Of a DNA stretch of 64,000 bases, positions 54,719 to 63,925 are shown one piece after another. A program made the translations under genes and the position numbers. Below the pieces are notes generated by a model. It was given only the letters and a program-made list of their open reading frames with translations, was not told where the DNA came from and made no database searches. Each line of letters opens with the position of its first letter. Within the stretch, counting starts at the first letter, position 1. The stretch is from Roseburia sp. 499 (lineage in GTDB: Bacteria; Bacillota; Clostridia; Lachnospirales; Lachnospiraceae): positions 1,798,001 through 1,862,000 of the forward strand of contig NZ_CP135164.1 of NCBI RefSeq assembly GCF_001940225.2. Direction: 5' to 3'.

Positions 54719-57700
54719 TTATATCTCCTCTCGCATTCGTTCTAAAATCTCATCCTGATCCTTGATATTCTCAAGCTTTCGGTATTCCCTTCCCGGCATG
54801 CCTGCTTCAAATCCACATACACCGGAATAAGGACAGTAATCACATCCTGTCTTATCTCCTAACTGATATGGATTCGTCTCAATATTACCGTCAAAAATCT
54901 TCTGTCCAATATCGCGTATTTTGTGATTCACAAAGTTAGAAAGCACCTGAAATTCTTCCTTTTCCGCCTTCTGTGACTTCTTGCTGACACTATCGTCTGC
55001 CTCTTCTGTAGTAACCCCTTTTAGCTTCAACTCTTCTAAAATCTTTTCCTTAATTTCTTCCTCGGTCTGGTTGTGGTTTCCCTCTACCACCGGATCATCC
55101 ACATGATAATAATACATACCTCCCGGAACTACTTCCTTATCGGGATATTTCTTTTTCAGCAACTCTAACGCTGAATTCATATATACTACCAACTGTAACT
55201 GCAAACCATGATATAGGGATAACAACTGAAAATCCCGGTTTCCTGACTTATAATCCACTACCTTTACATAGACCTGATTGTCTGTCTTTTTCGTATCGAT
55301 ACGGTCAATTCTTCCCCGAAGCCGCATCTTTTCCTCTTCATTTAGAGAAAAGTTCACTGCCTGTAAATCCTCTGCAAAGGAAAAGGAAATCTCATATCCT
55401 TCCGGTGAGAAATGACTGGTCTCAATCTGATTTGCAATGGTCTCTATGGTTCGTTTTAGTATTCTTCGAATCCGTTCCACCAAATACGCAGTTCTGGCAT
55501 CATTTAATAACACAGTATCAGCTACCACACTAAGTGTTTCCTCTACTGCCTGTTGTATGAGTGTTTCCTGCTCTTTCTTTGGCACATCAAACCAATGGTA
55601 ACCTGCCTTTTCCATGGCAACCGAATACCGCTGTAATGCTTCGTGGAACATACTTCCCATGTCCACTGCCGCAAATTCACCCAAGTTTCGTTCCTCTAGT
55701 TTCAAACCATATTGCAAAAAATGACTATACGCACAAGTACTAAATTGCTCCAGTCTTGTGACACTGTTTTCTAAGACCTTGCCATACAAAGCGCGTGTAA
55801 TGTCCTTTCCCATGAAAACCGGTCGATACTGATAAAATGCTGCAGTCAAAAAATCTGCAGTCTTATGATTCCATCCTTCTCTGGCAGCGTACCACTGATA
55901 CAGTTCCTTCCACTCCGGCAAAACGTCACCATTCTTTGCCAAGCGAAGTCCCTCTACAAAAAAGTCAATGCTACTCTCTGGTGTTACAATCTGCTCCATT
56001 CCGGTGGTCTCTTCCACCTTTACCGGTGCTACCTTTGGAAACATCTTTCTTAAAATTCCTACCAGATAGGACTTTCTGGTCTCTTTTCCCTCTTGGCTCA
56101 CCCGAAACCACGTAATATACAACTTCTTTGAAGGCTTCGTCAGATTCAGATACAAATAAAACTTCTGAATAAAGCTGCGTTCCCGGTCTGTAGGTGCCAA
56201 TTCCATTTCATTCTGTGCAAACCATTCCCGGTCGGACTGTGAGATAATTCCACCATGCTCAGATGCCTTAGGTATCATTCCGTCATTTACTCCTGCCAAA
56301 AACAGTACCTTCACATCAGACAAACGGCTTCTTTCGATATCACCAAATATCACCCTGTCATAGCCCGGTGGTATGATTCCTACTGCTGCTGCTTCCAGTC
56401 CTGCTTCCAGAATCTCACGATACTCCCGCAAGGATAACTGTTCTTCTCCCAACAGTTCTACCATCTTATCCAACAAATCCATGACAATACGATAAATCTG
56501 TACATATTCCTTTGCCAGCGCTGTTTCGCCTTCTTCTTCAAAACGTTTGCTGTAATCCTGTAATTGTTCCTCTATCTGAAGATTTACCATAAACTGATAA
56601 AATGCTTTTGACTTCTCTGTTACATCTGATTTTTTTAAAAATACTTCTCGCATAGGCGCAAACTGCCCTACCAGACGTTCCCGCAAAGCATTTACCTGCT
56701 CCAATTCCTCCTCATTATTGGTACCTGCCCGACGTACCCATTTTCGCTGCCACTTGCTGAATCCGCGAATACCGCCTGCCAACAGATAGTTTTCCGATAA
56801 ATCGGTCTCTTCCAATGTAAAACCGGACAATCCACTCCTTAAATATCCAATGACAGCTTCATAGGAAAAGTCTTGTTCCATAACCAGCAATGCTCGCTTT
56901 AAGAACTCTGTCATAGGATGAAATACAATATTTTTCTTGGTATCTAAGAATACAGGAATATCATATTTATCAAAAATCTCCCGTACATAGTTCCCATACA
57001 TCTCCACATCACCGCAGACTACAGCAATATCCTTATAGCGGTATCCATCTTCTCGCACCAACCGCTTGATTTCTCTTGCAATAAATTGAAGCTCCTGTCT
57101 TGGATTCAACAATGAAAACATGGAAATATCAGTTGTCTCTTTGACATAGGACACAGGCTTCTGCCGGAACAGATTCTGCTCTAACCACAGCAATGCCTCA
57201 GAATCCCCAAATCTGGTCTTTTTCCCATGATGTGTCCAATAGGGCTCCAAAACCTCTGTATGCGTCCGTTCTGCAATCTTCATCAACGTCTCTACTGTCT
57301 TTTTTGTCATATAAAATAAATCCTGAATTCCATCACACTGATAAGGATTCTCCCGTTCATCCAAGGATGCTGTCACCAGAATCTCATCGGTTATTTTCAT
57401 CAATTCTTCCAGCAAATAATACTGCACCGGAGTGAATCCGGTAAATCCATCTAGCACCATAACAGAGTTTTTCAGAATCTTGGATCTATGTGCCTCTTCT
57501 GCCAATACTTCCAACAATTCTTCTGCTGTAATAAATCTATCCTTCAAAAAATCCTGAAATCCCTGATACATGGTCTGAATATCTGCAATTTTGTACCGAA
57601 ATAACGGAGATTGCCGCTCGTCATCCACAAAAACATCCAAACGCTCCGGCAAAACCCGATATTGCGTCAGTTCGGAAATAACAGACTTCACCTCTGTGAT

Positions 57701-58054
57701 ATACCCGGTCTTTTTCATACTTGCCTTAATCAGCTTCAAATGTTCTTGCTGTTCCTCTGCCACACGGCGCAATACCAGATTCTTTCCGGTCTCTTCTAAC
57801 ACCTTCATGCTGCCCAGACCAAGTTCATCAAAAATTCGATACGCCAGACGATTAAAACTTACCACATCCACGTTCATAATACTGTGATTCTCTTGACGTT
57901 TTACTAATTCACGTTGCGTTTGCATAGTAAACTGCTCCGGAACAACTACAAAAAACATCCTATCCGGCTCATTTTTCGCCTGCGCCAATACTCTCTCATA
58001 TACATAACTGGACTTTCCACTACCGGAACCTCCAAAAATCATCTGCAATGCCAT
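54719..58054 (-). CDS. addB: ATP-dependent nuclease subunit B
   Basis: The 1111-residue protein starts with a P-loop-like motif FGGSGSGKSSYVYERV and has an inactivated helicase fold as usual for AddB. The C-terminal nuclease has VVDYKSGNRDF, and the 4Fe-4S cluster cysteines are FSTCAYSHF (near 795) and GCDYCPYSGVCGFE (near 1070). The ATG at 58054 has AGAGG nine bases upstream; the frame opens eight codons earlier. A TATACT-like -10 box (58091-58096) lies upstream with a weak -35, so the addB-addA unit starts here. Confidence 0.96.
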   Translation of the reverse strand: MALQMIFGGSGSGKSSYVYERVLAQAKNEPDRMFFVVVPEQFTMQTQRELVKRQENHSIMNVDVVSFNRLAYRIFDELGLGSMKVLEETGKNLVLRRVAEEQQEHLKLIKASMKKTGYITEVKSVISELTQYRVLPERLDVFVDDERQSPLFRYKIADIQTMYQGFQDFLKDRFITAEELLEVLAEEAHRSKILKNSVMVLDGFTGFTPVQYYLLEELMKITDEILVTASLDERENPYQCDGIQDLFYMTKKTVETLMKIAERTHTEVLEPYWTHHGKKTRFGDSEALLWLEQNLFRQKPVSYVKETTDISMFSLLNPRQELQFIAREIKRLVREDGYRYKDIAVVCGDVEMYGNYVREIFDKYDIPVFLDTKKNIVFHPMTEFLKRALLVMEQDFSYEAVIGYLRSGLSGFTLEETDLSENYLLAGGIRGFSKWQRKWVRRAGTNNEEELEQVNALRERLVGQFAPMREVFLKKSDVTEKSKAFYQFMVNLQIEEQLQDYSKRFEEEGETALAKEYVQIYRIVMDLLDKMVELLGEEQLSLREYREILEAGLEAAAVGIIPPGYDRVIFGDIERSRLSDVKVLFLAGVNDGMIPKASEHGGIISQSDREWFAQNEMELAPTDRERSFIQKFYLYLNLTKPSKKLYITWFRVSQEGKETRKSYLVGILRKMFPKVAPVKVEETTGMEQIVTPESSIDFFVEGLRLAKNGDVLPEWKELYQWYAAREGWNHKTADFLTAAFYQYRPVFMGKDITRALYGKVLENSVTRLEQFSTCAYSHFLQYGLKLEERNLGEFAAVDMGSMFHEALQRYSVAMEKAGYHWFDVPKKEQETLIQQAVEETLSVVADTVLLNDARTAYLVERIRRILKRTIETIANQIETSHFSPEGYEISFSFAEDLQAVNFSLNEEEKMRLRGRIDRIDTKKTDNQVYVKVVDYKSGNRDFQLLSLYHGLQLQLVVYMNSALELLKKKYPDKEVVPGGMYYYHVDDPVVEGNHNQTEEEIKEKILEELKLKGVTTEEADDSVSKKSQKAEKEEFQVLSNFVNHKIRDIGQKIFDGNIETNPYQLGDKTGCDYCPYSGVCGFEAGMPGREYRKLENIKDQDEILERMREEI

Positions 58055-58136
58055 TGAGTTCAACCTCTTTCTGCTCATATACTAGCTCTTAGTATAACAT
58101 AATCTTGCTTTTCTTGCATAGAGCATCCACGCAAAC

Positions 58137-58180
58137 AAAAAAGTAGAAAATACGATTCTATCGCATTTTCTACTTTTTTT
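58137..58180. terminator. Bidirectional terminator before addB
   Basis: AAAAAAGTAGAAAATaCGA and TCGcATTTTCTACTTTTTT pair with one mismatch; T runs lie on both strands. On the minus strand it follows the small 96-residue gene by 16 bases. Confidence 0.85.
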
Positions 58181-58195
58181 CCTAATCACACTCTT

Positions 58196-58486
58196 CTACA
58201 ATTTCTGAAATCGTTCTGCGAACTTATCTGAACCACACACATGGCGTTCGTCATCTCTCTCTGTGATAACGTAGTCCCCTTCTCTAATAAAAATAAGACC
58301 CCGGCGATTCTGAACAAACGGGCATACCACCACACCATCTTCCCGTTCTACTTTCACTAGTTTATCCGTTACAATCCAGCCGTTGGTAACAATAGATGAC
58401 CATGGCATAAACCCATCCTCAATTCCTTTGCCGAGTTCATATTGCACAGCCTCTACTTCGAAGGAACTTCTCTGATATTTTCCCAT
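58196..58486 (-). CDS. Small protein with phage-like C-terminal motif
   Basis: The 96-residue protein (MGKYQRSSFEVEAVQY...) ends with GDYVITERDDERHVCGSDKFAERFQKL. This resembles a motif common in small phage and prophage proteins (GDWIITGxxGExYPCxPDIFExTY). No other phage gene is near, so it is probably a domesticated or captured gene. CAGGTG lies 6 bases before the ATG. A promoter with TTGTGT (58560-58565) and TATATT (58537-58542) at 17-base spacing precedes it. Function unknown. Confidence 0.7.
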   Translation of the reverse strand: MGKYQRSSFEVEAVQYELGKGIEDGFMPWSSIVTNGWIVTDKLVKVEREDGVVVCPFVQNRRGLIFIREGDYVITERDDERHVCGSDKFAERFQKL

Positions 58487-58536
58487 AAAAAACACCTGCC
58501 TTCCTGTATGCATAATATTCTAGTACTATATACTAT

Positions 58537-58565
58537 AATATACCGCAAAATACAAAAAAACACAA
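58537..58565 (-). promoter_or_regulatory. Promoter of the small phage-like gene
   Basis: Minus-strand TTGTGT (58560-58565), 17 bases, TATATT (58537-58542). A moderate match in very AT-rich DNA. Confidence 0.45.
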
Positions 58566-58582
58566 TGTATTTTTAAACAATT

Positions 58583-59545
58583 TCAAAAGTATTTGTATCC
58601 TTTTCCGTCTATTATCTCTTTTTCCGCAAAAAATTCATCTACAATGATATGATACTGGGATACACTCTGACATTTCTTTATCTCTTTCCTGTATTTTTCA
58701 TCCTCTTCGAATATCTGTCCTATATAAAACCATAGCTCTTTCATTTTGAAAAGAACATTTCGATCTCCGGAAAGTATCTCTTCGTACCCACTGCATACTT
58801 CATCGTGAAACGCCTTTATTCTTTCCTTATCTGCCTTCGTATCACCAGACCGAAGCATGTCGATTAACTGTGGATTAGCAATCACACCTCTTCCCAACAT
58901 CACTGCTTCTGTATCCGGAAATTCCTTTAACAACTCTTCATAATCTGAGATTGTAAAAATATCCCCATTATAGCATAGCGGATTCTTACTCTCTTTTACT
59001 GCATGTCCATACGCTTTCCAATTCGGCTTATTTTTGTAAAAATCTGTCTGAATTCTAGGATGAATAATCAATTCTTCCAAGGGATATTGATTGTAGATTG
59101 CAAGCAGACGTTCCCATTCCTCTGCATCCTCTTTTCCGATTCTGGTCTTAATAGAAATCTTCATATCCAGCTTTTCAAAGACCTCAGAAAGAAATGCATC
59201 AAGCTCCTCCGGATATGCCAAAAAACCGGAACCACGTCCCTTCGATACTACTGTTCCGGAAGGACACCCCAGATTCAGATTTATCTCGTCATACCCATAC
59301 TCCTGAAGTGTCCTTCCAATTTTCACAAAATCCTCTGCCCGATTGGTTAATACCTGCGGTATCACTTTCATTCCCTGATTATGTTCCGGGAGAATATCAT
59401 TCTTCTCCCTGCTATTGAGACAGCGCTTAGTATGAGGCGTAATAAATGGTGTAAAATATTTATCCACATTGTGAAAATACTTTTCATAGGCATTTCGGTA
59501 AATATAACCGGTAATTCCCTCTAAAGGTGCTAAGTAAAATTTCAT
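58583..59545 (-). CDS. tRNA-dihydrouridine synthase
   Basis: This 320-residue FMN enzyme reduces uridine in the D-loop of tRNA. The family motif LNLGCPSGTVVSKGRGSGF carries the catalytic cysteine. Other motifs are MKFYLAPLEGITGYIYRNAY, KISIKTRIG, ELIIHPRIQTDFY and MLGRGVIANPQLI. It is a Dus family member but does not show the exact hallmark of a single subclass (DusA/B/C). It is 16 bases downstream of coaBC, likely in the same unit. Confidence 0.93.
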   Translation of the reverse strand: MKFYLAPLEGITGYIYRNAYEKYFHNVDKYFTPFITPHTKRCLNSREKNDILPEHNQGMKVIPQVLTNRAEDFVKIGRTLQEYGYDEINLNLGCPSGTVVSKGRGSGFLAYPEELDAFLSEVFEKLDMKISIKTRIGKEDAEEWERLLAIYNQYPLEELIIHPRIQTDFYKNKPNWKAYGHAVKESKNPLCYNGDIFTISDYEELLKEFPDTEAVMLGRGVIANPQLIDMLRSGDTKADKERIKAFHDEVCSGYEEILSGDRNVLFKMKELWFYIGQIFEEDEKYRKEIKKCQSVSQYHIIVDEFFAEKEIIDGKGYKYF

Positions 59546-59561
59546 TTTCTTTCCTCACACC

Positions 59562-60749
59562 TTATAGTTTATTTAAAATCCTGTCAAAAATTGCACCTGC
59601 GACTTCCTCTTTCTTCATAATTGGAAGTTCTTCACAGGACTCTTCTGTAATAACCGTAACAATATTCGTATCAGTTCCAAACCCTGCTCCGGCTACTTTT
59701 AGATTATTCGCTACAATCATATCCAGATTCTTCTTTTTCAGCTTTGCCTTGGAATTCTCAAGCATGTTCTCTGTTTCCATGGAAAATCCACAAATAAACT
59801 GCTTTGTTTTCTTATGTGCAAACGTTCCAAGAATGTCTTTGGTACGTTCTAAGGAAATACTCATCTGTCCATCGGACTTTTTAATCTTATTTTCTGCCAC
59901 TACTTCCGGACGATAATCAGCTACAGCTGCTGCCATAACTATAATATCCTGCGAATCAAACTCTTTTTCCACTGCTTGGTACATCTCTTCAGCACTTGTT
60001 ACATCAATTGTTCTTACAAACCGTGGTTTTGCAATCTGCACCGGACCAGAAACTAAGGTAACTTCAGCTCCGCGCCTTGCCGCATTTTCCGCAATCGCAT
60101 ATCCCATTTTTCCGGTAGAATGATTGGTAATATAACGTACCGGGTCTATGGCTTCTCTGGTAGGTCCCGCAGTAACCAAAACCTTCTTTCCTGTCATATC
60201 CTTTTCACAGGCAATTTCTTGTAAAATACAATCCAATAACACTTCCGGCTCCGGCATTTTTCCCTTTCCGGTATCTCCACATGCCAGATATCCGGATGCC
60301 GGCTCAATTAACTGATATCCAAGACTTTTTAACTTTTCCATATTCTCCTGTGTTACCTGATTCTCATACATATGAGTATTCATGGCAGGAGATAACAAAA
60401 TCGGTGAAGTGCATGCCAACATCGTAGAGGTCAACATATCATCTGCAATTCCATGTGCCAGTTTAGCAATTACATTGGCGGTAGCCGGAGCAATCAACAC
60501 TACATCTGCCTCTGCTGCCATGGCAATATGTGCCACATGATAACCACTGTTCCGTTCAAAAGTATCATCAATAACCTTATTTCCTGTTAATGTTTCAAAA
60601 GTAACCGGAGATATGAACTGCTCTGCATTTTTCGTCATAATTACATGCACATCTGCATTTAACTTCACCAGCATACTTGCTAAATTTGCTATCTTATATG
60701 CTGCGATACTTCCCGTTACTCCCAGTAAAACATGTTTGCCCTTTAACAT
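59562..60749 (-). CDS. coaBC: Bifunctional CoaBC (phosphopantothenate-cysteine ligase / PPC decarboxylase)
   Basis: The 395-residue protein makes 4'-phosphopantetheine from 4'-phosphopantothenate and cysteine. The N-terminal FMN-dependent decarboxylase part has GVTGSIAAYK, SPAMNTHMYEN and the active-site cysteine in LACGDTGKGKM. The C-terminal ligase begins KVLVTAGPTREAIDPVRYITNHSTGKMG, with AAAVADYRP. The ATG at 60749 has GGAGG six bases upstream; a GTG lies one codon before. It starts 3 bases after a probable pantothenate-uptake gene. Confidence 0.97.
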   Translation of the reverse strand: MLKGKHVLLGVTGSIAAYKIANLASMLVKLNADVHVIMTKNAEQFISPVTFETLTGNKVIDDTFERNSGYHVAHIAMAAEADVVLIAPATANVIAKLAHGIADDMLTSTMLACTSPILLSPAMNTHMYENQVTQENMEKLKSLGYQLIEPASGYLACGDTGKGKMPEPEVLLDCILQEIACEKDMTGKKVLVTAGPTREAIDPVRYITNHSTGKMGYAIAENAARRGAEVTLVSGPVQIAKPRFVRTIDVTSAEEMYQAVEKEFDSQDIIVMAAAVADYRPEVVAENKIKKSDGQMSISLERTKDILGTFAHKKTKQFICGFSMETENMLENSKAKLKKKNLDMIVANNLKVAGAGFGTDTNIVTVITEESCEELPIMKKEEVAGAIFDRILNKL

Positions 60750-60752
60750 CAC

Positions 60753-61577
60753 TTACCTCCTACTTATTTTACCAAGTACCATTCCGATTGCTGCCACCAG
60801 AATTGCTGCTACCACTGCTTCTATAATTCCGTTAAAGCTGATAACACCCAGAATAACACCCATAACAGCATTTGCACCAACCCCTAGCGCTCTTGCATAA
60901 TCTTCTTTATAAAAAATATAAATCATTGGCATTACCAGAAGTGTATTTGTTAACGCTCCGGTCACTCCGGCATAAATATATCCTAAGAATGCACCTTCCT
61001 TTGCCTTAATTCCAACTTCTGCCACTACAAAGAATATAACTGCCACTATTGCTCCCGCAATCCATCCTATCATGTCTGCATTTTTTATCTCAATACCCTC
61101 TGCAAAAAATACATGTACTGCTACTAAAAGCAATACACTAATTGCCAGATTACAGACTACCTTTCCAAGCTTTGCTCTTTCCCCGGAAACCAACTTTCTA
61201 ATTCCCTTGTATACAAAATACGGAATAATTCCTACTAAGATTCTTGGTACAAAACAGATAATGGTACTCTTGATAATACCGGAACGGCCCACAAAACTGC
61301 TTGCCAAAACCGGTGAAAAAACAAATGCCGACAAGGAAGTTGGCATCAGTGTATTTTTAATAAAACTGGTTAATCCAAATACGAAGCCTAAAAATGCTCC
61401 CTTTTTTGGTCCACAAAAAATTGCGCCTAAAATAACCGGAATATGTATAATTGTCGCATTGATAACTACTAATGGGATATATCCCAATGGTGTAAATGCC
61501 ATAATGATAATAATGGCAGTAAACAGTGCTGTCAAAACCAGCTCATAAGATTTTGTTCTACTTTGTGTTTTACTCAT
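60753..61577 (-). CDS. ECF transporter S component, probably pantothenate (PanT-like)
   Basis: The 274-residue membrane protein has about six to eight hydrophobic segments and the S-component pattern (ALFTAIIIIMAFTPLGYIPL, IIHIPVILGAIFCGPKKGAFLGFVFGLTS). It binds a vitamin and works with a shared energising module encoded elsewhere. Its position 3 bases upstream of coaBC, without panBCD, points to pantothenate. The C-terminal part (VGANAVMGVILGVISFNGIIEA) is longer than in small S components. The ATG at 61577 has AGAGG eight bases upstream. Confidence 0.85.
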   Translation of the reverse strand: MSKTQSRTKSYELVLTALFTAIIIIMAFTPLGYIPLVVINATIIHIPVILGAIFCGPKKGAFLGFVFGLTSFIKNTLMPTSLSAFVFSPVLASSFVGRSGIIKSTIICFVPRILVGIIPYFVYKGIRKLVSGERAKLGKVVCNLAISVLLLVAVHVFFAEGIEIKNADMIGWIAGAIVAVIFFVVAEVGIKAKEGAFLGYIYAGVTGALTNTLLVMPMIYIFYKEDYARALGVGANAVMGVILGVISFNGIIEAVVAAILVAAIGMVLGKISRR

Positions 61578-61609
61578 AATTTTCCTCTTCTTTCCGTTGA
61601 TAACCTCCA

Positions 61610-62383
61610 CTAGGGGTAGATTTCAACTTTGTTTTTATATAAAAGATGCAACGTACAATAACCTTTCTCTTGCGCTATAATTCCCGCATCTTTATATCCA
61701 TTTTTCAAAAAGAATTCCATATTTCCATTGGGAAATACACTCTTTTCATCTGAAATGACTTGAATCTTTTCGTACTTTGTAAATAAATATTTTTCTAATT
61801 CTTGTAATGGTGCCGACTTATAATCATATTCTGAATCGGAACCGTATACACAAGTAAGAAACGCTGTCTTCTCGTTCTTGGGAATCCCATAGGGAACAAC
61901 CATAGATGGCAGATATTCTGCACCACCCAGCATCTGCCCCTCTTCGTCTACATTCATATATCCCCATATAGACTGTTTCTGTCGATTATAAAATTCTTTC
62001 TTTTTACAACAATCCTCTATATTCTTTTGCCCAATACAAGTACATGCTGTCAAACAATTACTTTCTGTATTTTTTTCTAAAATAACACTTTTTTCTTGTT
62101 TTCCAAGCTGCGGTATGTATGGCATCTCTTTGGGCATTTTTCCTTCGCACAATGTTTCCAAAAAACTTCTACGCAATGGGCTGAAATACCGTTTTGTTTG
62201 ATTTACCACAAGCAAAGTAGGGTAAAACATATTCATTTCTTCCGCTTTCCTACTATTCCGCTCTATATCATAGCATGTAATATCCAATTTGTCTTTATAT
62301 TCTTGCAATAAATTTAACATTGTATTGTTCAAAGGACATTGATAAGACCAATAGTAAAAGTCTAATTTCATTTTCTCTGACAT
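61610..62383 (-). CDS. Thioredoxin-like/GNAT-like fusion protein
   Basis: This 257-residue protein has an N-terminal thioredoxin-like part (about 1-80; FYYWSYQCPLNNTMLNLL, DITCYDIERN, FYPTLLVVN), with only one cysteine of the usual pair. A cysteine-rich stretch follows near residues 105-130 (NCLTACTCIGQ, DCCKK). Residues 140-257 look like an acetyltransferase C-terminal half (TCVYGSDSEYDY, EFFLKNGYKDAGI). It resembles YoaP-type proteins with the parts in a different order. Its ATG shares one base with the stop of the methyltransferase gene, so both are translationally coupled. Function unknown. Confidence 0.68.
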   Translation of the reverse strand: MSEKMKLDFYYWSYQCPLNNTMLNLLQEYKDKLDITCYDIERNSRKAEEMNMFYPTLLVVNQTKRYFSPLRRSFLETLCEGKMPKEMPYIPQLGKQEKSVILEKNTESNCLTACTCIGQKNIEDCCKKKEFYNRQKQSIWGYMNVDEEGQMLGGAEYLPSMVVPYGIPKNEKTAFLTCVYGSDSEYDYKSAPLQELEKYLFTKYEKIQVISDEKSVFPNGNMEFFLKNGYKDAGIIAQEKGYCTLHLLYKNKVEIYP

Positions 62384-62997
62384 TATAAAGCCTCTTTTCT
62401 TGCTACAACATAAAAAATATGCCAGTGCTTTGGTACCGGTTCTCCATTTTCTCCATAACACCGTCCATCAAATTCCTCTTCTTCCAACATCTCCATCTGA
62501 AATCCAGAAAATAATTGCTCTATCTCTTCTCTACTATGGAACGTTCTTGTGTCTGCAAATTCTGTTTTCCACTCATCTCGATTGCCAAAAAAAGTGCCGG
62601 AAAATCTTCCACCCTCCCGGATACTTTCTCTTATTACTTTCCACATTTTTTCAAATTTTTCCGGTATGCAAAAAGGCAAACTAAAAGACGCATTGATACA
62701 ATCCGCTTCAGGAAGTTCCAATTCTTCAAACATCATCTTCTGCACGTTCAAACGTTGCTTCTTCTCTTGCGGCATGAATTTTCTTACTCCTTCGAAATAG
62801 TCTGTCTCTGCATCTACTGCCAGCACCCGCCATCCTCTTTCCAGAAAATGTATACTGTCTACTCCTGCGCCACAGCCTAAATCTACCATAAGTCCCCTTT
62901 TCTCGTCAAACAACTGCAAGGCAAACTCTGCGGTCTTAGATGGTGGATTTTGGGCAGTATCCTTTTGATAACTGTTCCATTCATTGTCATTTTTCAT
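62383..62997 (-). CDS. Class I SAM-dependent methyltransferase
   Basis: The 204-residue enzyme has the SAM-binding motif I VDLGCGAGVDSIHFLERGW and motif II VLAVDAE, followed by a short cap. The pattern (LFDEKRGLMVDLGCGAG, ADCINASFSLPFCIPEKFEKMW) resembles tellurite-resistance/thiopurine-type small-molecule methyltransferases. Acceptor unknown. It overlaps the thioredoxin/GNAT fusion gene by one base and follows the epimerase gene by 25 bases. Confidence 0.88.
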   Translation of the reverse strand: MKNDNEWNSYQKDTAQNPPSKTAEFALQLFDEKRGLMVDLGCGAGVDSIHFLERGWRVLAVDAETDYFEGVRKFMPQEKKQRLNVQKMMFEELELPEADCINASFSLPFCIPEKFEKMWKVIRESIREGGRFSGTFFGNRDEWKTEFADTRTFHSREEIEQLFSGFQMEMLEEEEFDGRCYGENGEPVPKHWHIFYVVARKEAL

Positions 62998-63022
62998 AAT
63001 CTCTTCTCTCCACCTTTCAAAC

Positions 63023-63925
63023 CTATTTTATGTTTTCTGCAATATATTCGAAATATGGCTTTGTCCGTACCTTATCCTGATTTTGCATATACCATTCAAA
63101 GGACTCTCGTAATCCCTCTTCTAATGGCTTTGTATTTTTTAACAGCTTATTCTGTCTTGAAACATCCAGCACATAACCATAATCGTGAAAACAGAAATAA
63201 CTACGCTGTGAGCGTGAATCATCTACTGATATGAACTCCGGTATTTTTCCAGCTACCTGATAGCACAACTGAACCCATTCTTTTATGTCTACTATCTCTG
63301 AATTTCCTACATTAAAAATGCGTTCTTTCGGTTTCTGCTCTATTAATATCTCCAAAAATCTACATAAATCCTCTACATGGAAAAACTGCAGTGGCATCTT
63401 TCCTTCCTTCGGCAAATAAAAGGGACGTTCTTGAACCGCACAATCGAAAACGAATCCCTCCCGGTAAAGATTTTGCATTGGACCATACAAATATGGTGGT
63501 CTGACAATATAATACTGTTCTACTTGTTCCTGTAAATACTGCTCTGCTTCATATTTGTTGATTCCATAATCTCCCCAGATAGAATTATATCCGCCTTCCT
63601 GCTCTTCTCGAAATGGCTGTGGTAATGTCTCCGGATAAATGGCACTAGAACTAATAAAAATATACTGTTTTATCTCTCCTAGTGCCTCTACTAAATCCTG
63701 CACATCACTTTTCGTATATCCTGTAATATCCAGAATTACATCAAAATCATATTTTTTCAGCCGATTATTCAGACAATGTCTGTCCTCCTCAATCAACGTA
63801 ACTCCTTCTACCTGTGGATAGTGATTCCTATTTAAAACATACACGTCCTCTCCCTTTTTTACGAAGTAAGATGCTACATATTGACTTACAAAAACGGTTC
63901 CTCCCGTAATGAGTATTTTTTTCAT
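63023..63925 (-). CDS. NAD-dependent epimerase/dehydratase
   Basis: This 300-residue extended short-chain dehydrogenase has the Rossmann start ILITGGTVFVSQYVASYF, in which the third glycine of GGTxFVG is a serine. The catalytic region YGINKYEAEQYL carries the YxxxK pair at about 122-126. Motif RPPYLYGP fits sugar-nucleotide epimerases or the isoflavone-reductase-like NmrA-type group. Start at 63925; the ribosome site GGAAGG is rather far. The substrate is unknown. It leads the run of co-directional genes toward coaBC. Confidence 0.87.
   Translation of the reverse strand: MKKILITGGTVFVSQYVASYFVKKGEDVYVLNRNHYPQVEGVTLIEEDRHCLNNRLKKYDFDVILDITGYTKSDVQDLVEALGEIKQYIFISSSAIYPETLPQPFREEQEGGYNSIWGDYGINKYEAEQYLQEQVEQYYIVRPPYLYGPMQNLYREGFVFDCAVQERPFYLPKEGKMPLQFFHVEDLCRFLEILIEQKPKERIFNVGNSEIVDIKEWVQLCYQVAGKIPEFISVDDSRSQRSYFCFHDYGYVLDVSRQNKLLKNTKPLEEGLRESFEWYMQNQDKVRTKPYFEYIAENIK

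Noticed and set aside
55837..56115. Open frames on the plus strand inside addB and other minus-strand genes
   Set aside because: They lie opposite clearly conserved proteins, lack ribosome sites and show biased composition typical of antisense frames.
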